Part shown: piece by piece, positions 49,838-58,341 of the stretch | Layout of the letters: each line of letters opens with the position of its first letter | Numbering within the stretch: position 1 is the stretch's first letter | NCBI GenBank assembly: GCA_023421395.1 | Contig: JAEZTL010000053.1 | Location: forward strand, 1-64,000 | Reading direction: 5' to 3' | Source of the DNA: Bacillota bacterium | GTDB lineage: Bacteria > Bacillota > Clostridia > Christensenellales > Aristaeellaceae | Length of the DNA stretch: 64,000 nucleotides | The notes under the pieces: model-generated | What the model was told of the DNA's origin: nothing | Database searches by the model: none | Seen by the model: only the letters and a program-made list of their open reading frames with translations | Translations under genes and position numbers: made by a program

Positions 49838-50605
49838 ATGTGGGGCGCGCTTTTCTCTTTGCTCGTGATCGTGGTCGCCGCCGGACTCTGGCTTCGAAAC
49901 GGCGGCGGGGAGGACACGCCCAGCGGGGAGGGGCCGGACGGGGCGGATGATCCCGCCGGGGAGGCGGCAGGAGTCGCCGGGCGGGAGCCTGCTGAAGCTG
50001 CCCCGCCGCTGAGCGATCTGCCCGAAGGCGCCTCGGGCGAGTGGATTCCGCCGGAATACGACGAATCCGTGGCGGAGAACCCGGAGGACTACGACATTGA
50101 CGGGGGCGGAGCGGGGGAACCGATGTGGACGCCGCCCGAGCCCGCCGCAAGGGCGGAGCCATCGGCCGGACGCCGCAAGGCGCAGTCCTTCCCGCTGGCG
50201 GCCTGCCGGCTCTGGAGCCGGCTCAGGCTGTACTTTGACGCGCTCTACGCGCTTTGGTACGCGCTCAAGGTGATCTCGCCGGAAAAGACGCGGTTCGGTC
50301 CGCCGATTCCGCCGGAAGTTCCCGTCGGCGCGCAGGGGATTCTGGCCCTGGCCGCGGCGCTGGCGCTGCTGGGCGCGGCCGTTCTCGCGCTGTACCGCGC
50401 GCGCAGCGCCCTCGTGCGGCCGTTTTTCCTGATTTATATGCTGATAGACATCTTCACTCGCGTGCTGAACCTGTGGAGCGGCGCGCTGATCGGTGGGGAG
50501 GCGATCGCCACGGCGATCATGGGCGCCACGGTGGCGCTCAGCCTGGACGCCGCCTGCGCCGCGGGCCTAATCTCCTCAAAGGGCGCGCGGGTGGAACTGG
50601 AGTAA
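49838..50605 (+). CDS. Membrane protein of unknown function
   Basis: A 255-residue protein. An N-terminal hydrophobic helix (residues ~3-19) is followed by a ~110-residue acidic, Pro/Gly/Glu-rich region of low complexity (~22-135). Three hydrophobic helices come at the C-terminal end (LALAAALALLGAAVLALY, FFLIYMLIDIFTRVLNL, AIMGATVALSLDAACAAGL). The C-terminal part loosely resembles DUF2569-like small membrane domains, but I do not claim the family. AGGAGGG before the ATG at 49838 and the promoter position decide the start. Confidence 0.7.
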   Translation: MWGALFSLLVIVVAAGLWLRNGGGEDTPSGEGPDGADDPAGEAAGVAGREPAEAAPPLSDLPEGASGEWIPPEYDESVAENPEDYDIDGGGAGEPMWTPPEPAARAEPSAGRRKAQSFPLAACRLWSRLRLYFDALYALWYALKVISPEKTRFGPPIPPEVPVGAQGILALAAALALLGAAVLALYRARSALVRPFFLIYMLIDIFTRVLNLWSGALIGGEAIATAIMGATVALSLDAACAAGLISSKGARVELE

Positions 50606-50619
50606 TGGGTTTGCGGCTG

Positions 50620-51522
50620 TCATCTCGCGGTTTCTACGGCGATCCACGCCAGATTCGCCGCTTCCACCGCCTTTTTCGCCTGCTGGCCGTAGGCGTACAG
50701 CACGCTCAGCAGGTTGTCCGCGCCGCCGTCCCACGGGGCGAGCAGCACGTCCTGCCCCACGCAATCCACCCGGTAGACGCCGTCCATCAGGCGGAGAAAG
50801 CCCTTCGCGCGGTAGGCGTCCGGGGCGAGCGCCCTCAAAAACGCGGCGACCTCCCCGGAGGTCGCCCGTCCGTCCACCCGGAGCGTCAGGCTGTGCAGCC
50901 CCAGGTCGGCGGTCAGAAAACCGCCGCGGGGCTCCGCCTTCATGGACAGGATCCGTTCCGCCTGTGCCCCGGACAGGTCGCCAAAGGAAACTTCCATTAT
51001 ATTTTCCGGTTCCACGTGCTTTCGGATCAGCGATTTTGCCAGCGCGACCTGCGCCTCCCGGGCGGCGTCGCACTTGGTCAGCACCACCAGATCCGCCGCG
51101 TCGAGCTGCTTTCGCACCACGCGCGCCGTCTCATACACCTTGTGCAGATTTCTCGCGTCGGCGAGGCACACGCAGCCGCGGTAGTCGATTTGGGCAAACT
51201 CCGGCCGGAGGCCGAGCACGTCCCGCATGGCTGTGGGATCGCTGAGCCCGCTGGTCTCGATCAGAATCGCGTCCGGCGCGTCCTCAAGCGCCTCCGACAG
51301 CGCGTTTTCAAACTGGTCCAGCCGGCAGGTGCAAAAGACCGACCCGCCTGCGATGCCCGAAAGGCGCGCGTTGACCTCGGAGAGCAGCTTTTCATCAATG
51401 CGCTCACGGCCGAAATCGTTGACGATGATCGAAAGCCGCCCGCCGAGGCGCGGCGCGAGCTTCTTGAGAAATGTGGTCTTGCCCGAGCCCAGAAAGCCGG
51501 TGATGAGAAAAAGCCGGGTCAT
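50620..51522 (-). CDS. CobW/HypB/UreG-family GTPase (metal chaperone-like)
   Basis: A 300-residue GTPase with a P-loop GFLGSGKTTFL (residues 9-19), IIVNDFGRERID as switch, IETSGLSDP, and the specificity motif LTKCDAA. The metal site is GGSVFCTC instead of the usual GCICC form. The family hands metals to target enzymes with GTP hydrolysis. It overlaps the UroD-thioredoxin gene by four bases, so it may load zinc or act on the corrinoid system of the locus; this is inference from position. The C-terminal CobW_C domain (~210-300) is present. Confidence 0.88.
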   Translation of the reverse strand: MTRLFLITGFLGSGKTTFLKKLAPRLGGRLSIIVNDFGRERIDEKLLSEVNARLSGIAGGSVFCTCRLDQFENALSEALEDAPDAILIETSGLSDPTAMRDVLGLRPEFAQIDYRGCVCLADARNLHKVYETARVVRKQLDAADLVVLTKCDAAREAQVALAKSLIRKHVEPENIMEVSFGDLSGAQAERILSMKAEPRGGFLTADLGLHSLTLRVDGRATSGEVAAFLRALAPDAYRAKGFLRLMDGVYRVDCVGQDVLLAPWDGGADNLLSVLYAYGQQAKKAVEAANLAWIAVETAR

Positions 51523-52877
51523 TTCATGGCTTCCTCAATCGCCTCGGTCAGTTCCTTGCGGCTGGGCACCAGCGAGCGATACTTCAGCACGCCGTTGATG
51601 TACAGGCTGGGCAGGTTGGGCACGCCCATCTTCTTGCAGCGGGCGATGTTGTCTTTTTCGGTGAACTTGTACTCCACCAGGTCGATCCTGTCGCCGAAGT
51701 CCGCCTTTGCGCGGTTTGCCGCGCCCATCATGTAGCCGCAGGCGGCGCAGGTGGCGGAGTCCAGCGTGAACACCTCCACCAGGGGCTTGGAAAGGTGCGC
51801 GTAGTCGGGCAGTTCGATCTCGATATCGTCGGTGACGGCCACGTAGTTTTTCAGCATTTCCCGCGCCTCTGCCTCGTGCAGCACCGCGTGGGACACCGCG
51901 ATTCCATTTTCCACCGGCACGTCGTAGGGCATGTCGCACCCCGGCGCGACGATGAGGCCCGTGCGGTCCTCCACGGAGTCGAGAAGGTCCACCACGCACT
52001 TCATCACGTCCTGCTGGTTGCCGTGGAGCAGCACCGTCGTCAGCGGGATGTTGCCGCCGATGGCGATGCCGTAGCGGTCGGTGATGGCCTTGGCTGCCGC
52101 CAGGTTCACGTTTTCGTCAATGGAGATGGAGTCCGGCCGGGTCTTGCACATGGATTCGATGTTGCGGGTGGCGTCGCCGCAGACGAAGAACGCGCTGAGC
52201 GCGCCGAGTTTGCGGATGTGGTCAAACAGCGCGGTAAAGGGCTCCGTCATGAACTGCTCGAAGTGGCTGACCGAGATCTGGCTGATCATCGGGTCCACGA
52301 CGGCGATCACGTCCATGCCCGCTTCCACATACAGATCCGCCATGCGCATGGCCACCTTGTTGCAGAAGGCCAGCAGGTTCTGACAGTACTCCTCGTCGTC
52401 GTACATGTCCATGAAGATGTCGTTGCCGCGCAGGTGCGACGCCAGCGTGAACGGCCCGCAGATCAGGCCGTAGAGCGCGGTGGTCTCGCCGACCGCCTTT
52501 TTCATGCGGCGCATGACGTCCAGCGCCATGGGGATGCGGCCGCTCTTTTCGGTGGGGATGGTGCAGACGCAGGGGATGGACATGTCGTCCTCCAGCGGGT
52601 GGGAGGATACGGACGGCGGGCCGTTTTTGGCCCATACCAGATCGCAGCCCAGGCACTCGGCTTCGATCTGCAGATCAAAAAGCACCGGCTGTCCCGAGGG
52701 GCGGTAGAGCTCGTTGACCTTTAGTAGCGCGCTTAGCAGCGCGTCCGCATCGGTCAGCAGCACATCCGCGTCGGTTCCGGTCAGCTTGCCGGCGTGAACC
52801 CCGGCGAAGGGCACCCACGCCATCGACGGCACGGCCTCCCGTCGGAATGTCGCAAACAGAATCTCCTTGGGCGTCAT
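51519..52877 (-). CDS. Uroporphyrinogen decarboxylase-like methyltransferase fused to a thioredoxin-fold domain
   Basis: A 452-residue protein. Residues ~1-345 follow the UroD/MtaA family, which in corrinoid systems moves methyl groups between a corrinoid protein and a thiol. Likely zinc ligands sit in FFVCGDATRNIE and VAPGCDMPYDVPVENG. Residues ~365-452 form a thioredoxin/glutaredoxin-like domain with the redox pair CAAC (377-380) and the cis-Pro segment GVPNLPSLYING. The fusion could supply or recycle the thiol acceptor, which is inference. The start at 52875-52877 is backed by GGGAGTGA; upstream ATGs have no ribosome site. Confidence 0.85.
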   Translation of the reverse strand: MTPKEILFATFRREAVPSMAWVPFAGVHAGKLTGTDADVLLTDADALLSALLKVNELYRPSGQPVLFDLQIEAECLGCDLVWAKNGPPSVSSHPLEDDMSIPCVCTIPTEKSGRIPMALDVMRRMKKAVGETTALYGLICGPFTLASHLRGNDIFMDMYDDEEYCQNLLAFCNKVAMRMADLYVEAGMDVIAVVDPMISQISVSHFEQFMTEPFTALFDHIRKLGALSAFFVCGDATRNIESMCKTRPDSISIDENVNLAAAKAITDRYGIAIGGNIPLTTVLLHGNQQDVMKCVVDLLDSVEDRTGLIVAPGCDMPYDVPVENGIAVSHAVLHEAEAREMLKNYVAVTDDIEIELPDYAHLSKPLVEVFTLDSATCAACGYMMGAANRAKADFGDRIDLVEYKFTEKDNIARCKKMGVPNLPSLYINGVLKYRSLVPSRKELTEAIEEAMK

Positions 52878-52937
52878 GAGAATCACTCCCGCAATCTTGA
52901 GCATTGGGTCTTCCATCACCCATTATAGCAGTAGGGT

Positions 52938-54194
52938 TCACGCACCCGCGCTCGATTCCGTATGATTTACATGTACTTTTGTTCGATATTCCTTTGGGGA
53001 CATCCCCGTCACCGCGCGGAAGACTTTTGAAAAATAGCTCTGGCTTTCAAAGCCCACCATCAGCGCGATCTCCGTGACGGACTGCTGGTTCAGGTCCAGA
53101 AGCCGCCGGGCTTCGTCGATACGGACGGCGTTCAGATACTCCCGGAACGAGGCACCGCAGCCTTTTTTGAAGATTGACGAGAAATAGCTCTCGCTCAGAT
53201 GCACGCTCTTGGCCGCATCGGAGAGGGTCAAAGGCTCCGCGAAGTGGATATTGATGAAGCGTGTGGCCTGTTGGATCACATCCCGTTCCGTGGCGGCCCC
53301 CGGGGGGAAGGCGCTTTGGCAAAAGCGCTCCACCGCCTCCTGCATGTGGTAACACAGGTCCTCCGTGGTGGATGCCTGCCACAGCGAGCGCATAAACGAC
53401 CGGTTCATGGCCAGCGCGTCCAGCGTCTCGACGCCGCCCTCGATGGCCGCCCGCGATAAAAGCGCGCAGAGTTCCGCCGTACAGGCCTTGACCACCTCCA
53501 GCGTGCCGCCGCTGGCGAACAGCGCGTAGCCCAGGAGGTCGTTGAGCAGCGCCTTGGCTTCCGCCGCGTCGCCGGAGCGCACGTGGCGCACCAGCTGGCG
53601 CTCCTTCTCCAGCGGGTAGGCCGGCCCCGCGGTCTGGAAGCCCTTGTAGGTCTGGATGGACTCCCCGATACGGCTCTGCTGCTGCGCGCGGCCCCGCCGG
53701 GCCTCCAGCGCGCCGCCCTCCAGCGCGCTGAACAAAAACCGCACCACGCGGCACAGCGCGCCGGCTTCTTCGGTGGTCAGCGAACGGAGCCCCGAGGCGG
53801 CGTCGTACATGTCCAGCAGCGCGTCCGTGGGCAGCTGGTAACGCCGGGCGACCTCCTGCAGAAGCGTTGAATCCATCGAACCCAGCATGAATGGCCCCAG
53901 GAGCACCGCGCCCTCAAATTCGCTGCCGCTGACCAGCGGCATCACGATGTGGTACACGCCCGCGTGACAAGTAAATATGTAGGATTCGCCCAGGTCCATC
54001 GCGCGGCGGCCCGCCAGCGCGTGGAGGCTTTCGCAGGATTCGCCGGGCTTCAGAAACCGCTTGAAGATGCGGCAATATTCGCAGGGGCCGCCGCAGCGCA
54101 TCTCCGTGCGCCCGTTTTCGTCCAGGACCTGCACAGGCAGCGCCGTCACGGCGCCCAGCGCTTCGGCGCGCTCATGGATGCGTTCGTTCTGCAT
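52938..54194 (-). CDS. PocR sensory domain/AraC-type transcriptional regulator
   Basis: A 418-residue regulator. The N-terminal PocR domain (~10-165) has the Cys cluster RCGGPCEYCRIF and YIFTCHAGVYHIVMPL, typical of regulators of corrinoid-dependent substrate use. A helical middle part follows. The C-terminal AraC domain (~315-415) has two helix-turn-helix units, LTLSDAAKSVHLSESYFSSIFK and VTEIALMVGFESQSYFSKVFRA. GGAGGTGATC sets the start. It is divergent from the corrinoid protein gene and probably controls the intergenic promoter region 54195-54332. Confidence 0.92.
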   Translation of the reverse strand: MQNERIHERAEALGAVTALPVQVLDENGRTEMRCGGPCEYCRIFKRFLKPGESCESLHALAGRRAMDLGESYIFTCHAGVYHIVMPLVSGSEFEGAVLLGPFMLGSMDSTLLQEVARRYQLPTDALLDMYDAASGLRSLTTEEAGALCRVVRFLFSALEGGALEARRGRAQQQSRIGESIQTYKGFQTAGPAYPLEKERQLVRHVRSGDAAEAKALLNDLLGYALFASGGTLEVVKACTAELCALLSRAAIEGGVETLDALAMNRSFMRSLWQASTTEDLCYHMQEAVERFCQSAFPPGAATERDVIQQATRFINIHFAEPLTLSDAAKSVHLSESYFSSIFKKGCGASFREYLNAVRIDEARRLLDLNQQSVTEIALMVGFESQSYFSKVFRAVTGMSPKEYRTKVHVNHTESSAGA

Positions 54195-54283
54195 GGGATC
54201 ACCTCCGTGAGATAGTGTACCACAAATCATAAAAAATTACACGTATTAGAAAGATTTTGCAATGATCTATTGCCGCTTTTCAT

Positions 54284-54291
54284 GCTATACT
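54284..54291 (+). promoter_or_regulatory. Extended -10 promoter of the corrinoid protein gene
   Basis: TGCTATACT is an extended -10 with no good -35 hexamer, a pattern often found where an activator such as the divergent AraC-type regulator is needed. A TACACT -10 for the regulator lies on the minus strand at 54214-54219. Confidence 0.6.
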
Positions 54292-54332
54292 ATCTGAGAA
54301 GACCAAACCAAGTTATTTTCGGAGGGGATTGT

Positions 54333-54965
54333 ATGGCGGACTTTCGTGCCATCGCGGACGCCGTTAAGGCTGGCCGCGCCAAGATTGTCAAGACGCTGGT
54401 GACGGACGCGGTCGCCGAAGGCGTCGCCGCGGAGACCATTCTCAACGACGGCCTGATCGTCGGCATGAACGAGCTGGGCATCCTGTTCAAGAACAACGAG
54501 GTGTACGTGCCCGAAGTTCTGATCGCCGCCCGCGCGATGAAGACCGGAACCGAAATTCTCAAACCGCTGCTGGCGGACGCCAACGCCCAGTCCCGCGGCG
54601 TGGTGGCCATCGGCACCGTCAAGGGCGACCTGCACGACATCGGCAAAAACCTGGTGGGCATGATGCTGGAAGGCGCGGGCTTCACCGTGATCGACCTGGG
54701 CGTGGACGTCTCGCCCGAAGCATATATCGACGCGGTCAAGAACCAGGGCGCCCAGATTGTGGGCATGAGCGCGCTGCTGACCACCACAATGCCCTCCATC
54801 AAGCTGTCCATCGACGCGATCCGCGAGGCGGGCGTGCGTGAAAAAGTCAAGATTATGATCGGCGGCGCGCCGGTGACCCAGTCCTTCGCCGATGAAGTGG
54901 GCGCGGACGGCTACTCGCCCGACGCGGCCTCCGCGGCGGATCTGGCCAAACTGCTGATCGCCTGA
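54333..54965 (+). CDS. Methyltransferase corrinoid-binding protein (MtaC/MtbC-like)
   Basis: A 210-residue cobalamin protein: an N-terminal helical cap (~1-85, ILNDGLIVGMNELGILFKNNEVYVPEVL) and a Rossmann B12 domain with the axial-ligand motif DLHDIGKNL, His101. IGMSALLTTTMPS-type and GGAPVTQSFADEVGADGY loops complete the site. It shuttles methyl groups between a substrate methyltransferase and the UroD-like enzyme. No substrate-specific partner gene lies beside it. GGAGGGG precedes the ATG at 54333. Confidence 0.95.
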   Translation: MADFRAIADAVKAGRAKIVKTLVTDAVAEGVAAETILNDGLIVGMNELGILFKNNEVYVPEVLIAARAMKTGTEILKPLLADANAQSRGVVAIGTVKGDLHDIGKNLVGMMLEGAGFTVIDLGVDVSPEAYIDAVKNQGAQIVGMSALLTTTMPSIKLSIDAIREAGVREKVKIMIGGAPVTQSFADEVGADGYSPDAASAADLAKLLIA

Positions 54966-54987
54966 TCCGGAAGACGCCAATTGCCCT

Positions 54988-55026
54988 CTCGGGCCGCCAC
55001 GCTTTCGCGCGGCGGCCCGAGTTTTT
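54988..55026 (+). terminator. Intrinsic terminator of the corrinoid protein gene
   Basis: CTCGGGCCGCC pairs with GGCGGCCCGAG over 11 base pairs and is followed by TTTTT, 22 bases after the stop codon. Confidence 0.9.
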
Positions 55027-55902
55027 GGCCTGCCGCATTCGGCATGGAGGGCGATCTTCCGGAAAGAATCCGGTATCTTCGCGAAAAACGCCTTGCGGAC
55101 CGGGGTGGGAAAGCGGCGGCCGGGCGGGGCGTACCCGTCGGCACGCGGATCTTCAGCCTGATCGACCGCCGTATTCTCTCAACGGCCGGGACGTCACCCG
55201 GGTAGAGGCGGCCCCATCCGGCACCGCCTCCAGCGCGATGGGAGCGCCCGCGTCGCCCCCAGTCCTGAAAGCCCGCACGCGGAGCGCGTGTCGAGGCCCA
55301 AGCGCTGCGACGCGCTTCCGTGGTTGGCAAGGAGACGCCGCGGTTGTAGACCGCCGGGGAGGTTTGGGCGCCGAGCCTGGCTGCGGGTTCGGCGGTCCCC
55401 CGAGGATCGATCCAAACCCCATCGCGCTCCGGATCGAAGGCGGCCTTGAGCCAGATCAATCAGAAAAAACCATTTGCCCCCTGCATGCAGCATCGTATCC
55501 GTGGCGGCGCCGATCAGCGGCGAAGCCTCAACGGTGTGCCGGTTTCGAGTGCGCTTTTTGTGATTTGGGAGACCTGGACTGGCCGCCGTCCTGCTGGTCT
55601 GCGGTCGCGGATACCTGATCGCGGGGAATTCCAAGGGCGTGCTGCGCCTGATGGACGCGGGCAAAGGCAGACTTCCCGGCCAGATCAACCTCTCAGAACA
55701 TCGAGGGTCCCCCGGCGGTAATTGGTATCCCCGGGTGACGGGCGCCCATGGCGGGCGCACCACCGGGCGCTCGAATTGCCGGGGCCTACCCGGTTTCTTC
55801 ACAGGGATTCGTTCAAAGGGCGTCAAAAAGTGCGCCATTTTTTGATTGGGATTTTCTATGCGCCGGTGAAAAAATAGACTGGTATTTCGCCCTCCGATCG
55901 TG
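55027..55902. other. Gene-poor region, possibly a decayed gene
   Basis: Nearly 900 bases without a convincing gene. Frames on both strands are Arg/Pro/Gly-rich, have no ribosome sites and match no family. A short plus-strand stretch at about 55595-55700 reads RGYLIAGNSKGVLRLMDAG, which has the look of one blade of a PQQ/WD-type beta-propeller, and could be a remnant of a broken gene. ATTGGTAT at 55721-55728 equals the end of the dispersed repeat family, but the rest of that repeat is not present. Confidence 0.4.
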
Positions 55903-55908
55903 TATAAT
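55903..55908 (+). promoter_or_regulatory. -10 element of the glg operon
   Basis: A perfect TATAAT 67 bases before glgC in a locally AT-rich stretch. A -35 hexamer is not clear (TGGTAT at 55880 is the best candidate). Confidence 0.6.
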
Positions 55909-55974
55909 GTTATCAACTGGTTATTCACATACTTAACAATTGTCGGCCTCATCAACTCAAAGGAGATGAAGGGA

Positions 55975-57180
55975 ATGCTTAAAAAAAGCTGCATTGCCAT
56001 GCTTCTGGCAGGTGGACAGGGCTCGAGGCTGGGTCTGCTCACAAAAACCCTCGCAAAACCCGCCGTGCCCTTTGGCGGGAAATATCGCATCATCGATTTT
56101 CCGCTCTCCAACTGCTCCAACTCCGGCATCGACGTGGTGGGTGTCTTGACCCAGTACCAGCCTCTGGAGCTCAACCGCTACATTGGCTCTGGCCAACCCT
56201 GGGACCTGGACCTGACCAACGGCGGCGTGTTCGTGCTGCCGCCCTATGTGAAGGGCAAAGTGGGCGAGTGGTACCGCGGCACCGCCAACGCCATCTATCA
56301 GAACATCAGCTTCATCGAACAGTACGATCCGGACTACGTGCTGATCCTGTCGGGCGACCACATCTACAAGATGGACTACAACAAGATGCTTGAGAACCAC
56401 ATTCGGAACAAGGCCGCCGCCACCATCGCGGTAAGGCTCGTGCCCTGGGAGATCACCCATCACTTCGGCATCATGAATACCGATAAGACCGGTCGCATCA
56501 CCGAGTTCGAGGAAAAGCCCGCAAAGGCCAAATCGAACCGCGCGTCAATGGGCGTGTATGTGTTTAACTGGCAGGTTCTGAAAGAATACCTGGTGGCCGA
56601 TGAGGCGGACAAGAAGTCCTCAAACGACTTCGGCAAGAACATCATTCCCAAGATGCTGGCTGACAAACAAAAGCTGATGGCCTACGATTTTGAGGACTAT
56701 TGGAAGGACGTGGGGACCATCGAGAGCCTCTGGGAGGCCAACATGGACCTGCTCATGGACCCGCCGCTTTTCAACCTCTACGACAAGCGCTGGCGCATCT
56801 TCGCCCGGAATCCCATCATGCCGCCTCACTTCATCGGCACAAACGCGCGGGTCAGCGCCTGCATGGTCACCGAAGGCTGCGAGGTCTACGGTGCGGTCAG
56901 CCACTCGGTGCTGTTCGCCGGCGTGAAGGTGGAGGAGGGCGCCGTGGTGGTGGACTCCGTGATTATGCCGGGCAGCGTCATCAAAAAGAACGCCGTCGTG
57001 CGCCGCGCCATCGTTGGCGAGCGCGCCGTGGTGGGCGAGGGCTCGGATGTGGGCGAGGGCGGACAGAGCGAGATCGCGCTGATCGCGTCGGACACCGTGC
57101 TGCCCGCGGGTTTCAAGGTGCCGCCGGGGGCGCAGATCGGCCCGGAGGAGCTTGAGGCGAAGGAGGCGACGAAAAAATGA
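55975..57180 (+). CDS. glgC: Glucose-1-phosphate adenylyltransferase, catalytic subunit
   Basis: Makes ADP-glucose for glycogen. It has 401 residues with the nucleotide loop LLAGGQGSRLGLLTKTLAKP, FGGKYRIIDFPLSNC, LSGDHIYKMDY, EFEEKPAKAKSN and a C-terminal left-handed beta-helix region (VVVDSVIMPGSVI). The ATG at 55975 matches the family start, with GAAGGGA just ahead. An ATG three codons upstream is possible. The stop overlaps glgD (ATGA). Confidence 0.95.
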   Translation: MLKKSCIAMLLAGGQGSRLGLLTKTLAKPAVPFGGKYRIIDFPLSNCSNSGIDVVGVLTQYQPLELNRYIGSGQPWDLDLTNGGVFVLPPYVKGKVGEWYRGTANAIYQNISFIEQYDPDYVLILSGDHIYKMDYNKMLENHIRNKAAATIAVRLVPWEITHHFGIMNTDKTGRITEFEEKPAKAKSNRASMGVYVFNWQVLKEYLVADEADKKSSNDFGKNIIPKMLADKQKLMAYDFEDYWKDVGTIESLWEANMDLLMDPPLFNLYDKRWRIFARNPIMPPHFIGTNARVSACMVTEGCEVYGAVSHSVLFAGVKVEEGAVVVDSVIMPGSVIKKNAVVRRAIVGERAVVGEGSDVGEGGQSEIALIASDTVLPAGFKVPPGAQIGPEELEAKEATKK

Positions 57181-58304
57181 AGGACGTCATGGGCATCATC
57201 TATACCTCCAAGGACGACTACAACATGCGGGAGCTCACCAGTTCCCGCGCGGTATCGGCGCTGCCGGTCATCGGGCGCTACCGCATCATCGACTTCCAGC
57301 TCTCCAGCCTGGTCAATTCCGGTGTGCGCAACGTGGGCGTCATCATGCAGAAAAATTACCACTCGCTGATGGACCACCTGGGCGCGGGCAAGGAGTGGGA
57401 TCTGCACACGAGAAACGACGGCCTCTTCATCCTGCCGCCCTTCCAGACCCGCGAAAACGTGGGCACCTACGAGGGCACGCTGGACGCGCTGAAAAGCAAC
57501 ATCGCCTATCTGCGCCGCTCCAACCAGGATATGGTGCTGCTGATGGGCAGCTATTCCGTGTTCAATACCAACTTTGAGGACATGGTGAAAAAGCACAAGG
57601 AGTCCGGCGCGGACGTGACGCTGATGTACACCACCCGCTACCGCGACAGCCGTGTGTCGCCGTCGATGCTGGCCAAGCATACCTACCTGAAACTGGACGA
57701 GGACAACAACGTGCTGGATTTCGAAATCGGCCCCAACATTCCGGAAAACCCCAACTTCTGCATGGACGTAATACTGATGCGCCGTTCAATGCTGGTGCAC
57801 CTGGTAGATCAGGCGCTGTCCCACGGCATGCGAGATGCGCTCAGGGACATGCTGCCCCAATACCTGAAGCAAAAATTGCTGACAATCCGGGGTTATGAGT
57901 ATAAAGGCTACCACCGTCGCGTAGAATCTGTCTTGAGTTATTTTGAGTTTAACATGGATATGCTACACTACGACATAAGGCAGGAACTCTTTGCCAACCC
58001 CGTCTACACCAAGGTGCGGGATGAAGTGCCCGCGAAGTACGCGGAGGGCGCAAGGGCCTCGAATTCCCTGGTGGCGGACGGCTGCATCATCGAGGGAACG
58101 GTGGAAAACAGCGTGTTGTTTCGCGGCGTCCGGGTGCGCTCGGGGGCGGTGGTCCGCAACTCGGTGGTCATGCAGGAGTCCGAGATTCAGGAAGGTGTCG
58201 AGGTGGAGAACGTCATCCTGGACAAGGCCGTCACCATCCGCAGCGGCAAGCTGATCGGTCAGCGCGCCTACCCGATCGTGATCGGCAAGAACATGACCCT
58301 GTAG
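57177..58304 (+). CDS. glgD: Glucose-1-phosphate adenylyltransferase, GlgD subunit
   Basis: A 375-residue paralogue of GlgC typical of Firmicutes, where GlgC and GlgD form a more active complex. It keeps the fold (SALPVIGRYRIIDFQLSSLVNSG, DHLGAGKEWDL, beta-helix end VVRNSVVMQESEI). The N-terminal nucleotide loop is lost, reading IIYTSKDDYNMRELT instead of the GGxGxRL form, and MGSYSVFNTN replaces the GDH motif. It is therefore most likely regulatory. Confidence 0.94.
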   Translation: MKDVMGIIYTSKDDYNMRELTSSRAVSALPVIGRYRIIDFQLSSLVNSGVRNVGVIMQKNYHSLMDHLGAGKEWDLHTRNDGLFILPPFQTRENVGTYEGTLDALKSNIAYLRRSNQDMVLLMGSYSVFNTNFEDMVKKHKESGADVTLMYTTRYRDSRVSPSMLAKHTYLKLDEDNNVLDFEIGPNIPENPNFCMDVILMRRSMLVHLVDQALSHGMRDALRDMLPQYLKQKLLTIRGYEYKGYHRRVESVLSYFEFNMDMLHYDIRQELFANPVYTKVRDEVPAKYAEGARASNSLVADGCIIEGTVENSVLFRGVRVRSGAVVRNSVVMQESEIQEGVEVENVILDKAVTIRSGKLIGQRAYPIVIGKNMTL

Positions 58305-58341
58305 CCCCAAAATGATTCCATTTCAAGGAGGCGATGAAACC

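Noticed and set aside
55721..55728. ATTGGTAT as a fourth copy of the dispersed repeat
   Set aside because: Only the 8-base end is present; neither the central hairpin nor the other end was found within 200 bases.
55194..56174. 326-codon minus-strand frame across the gene-poor region
   Set aside because: Arg/Pro/Ser-rich, no ribosome site, changes character along its length and runs into the glgC promoter and start; no family resemblance.
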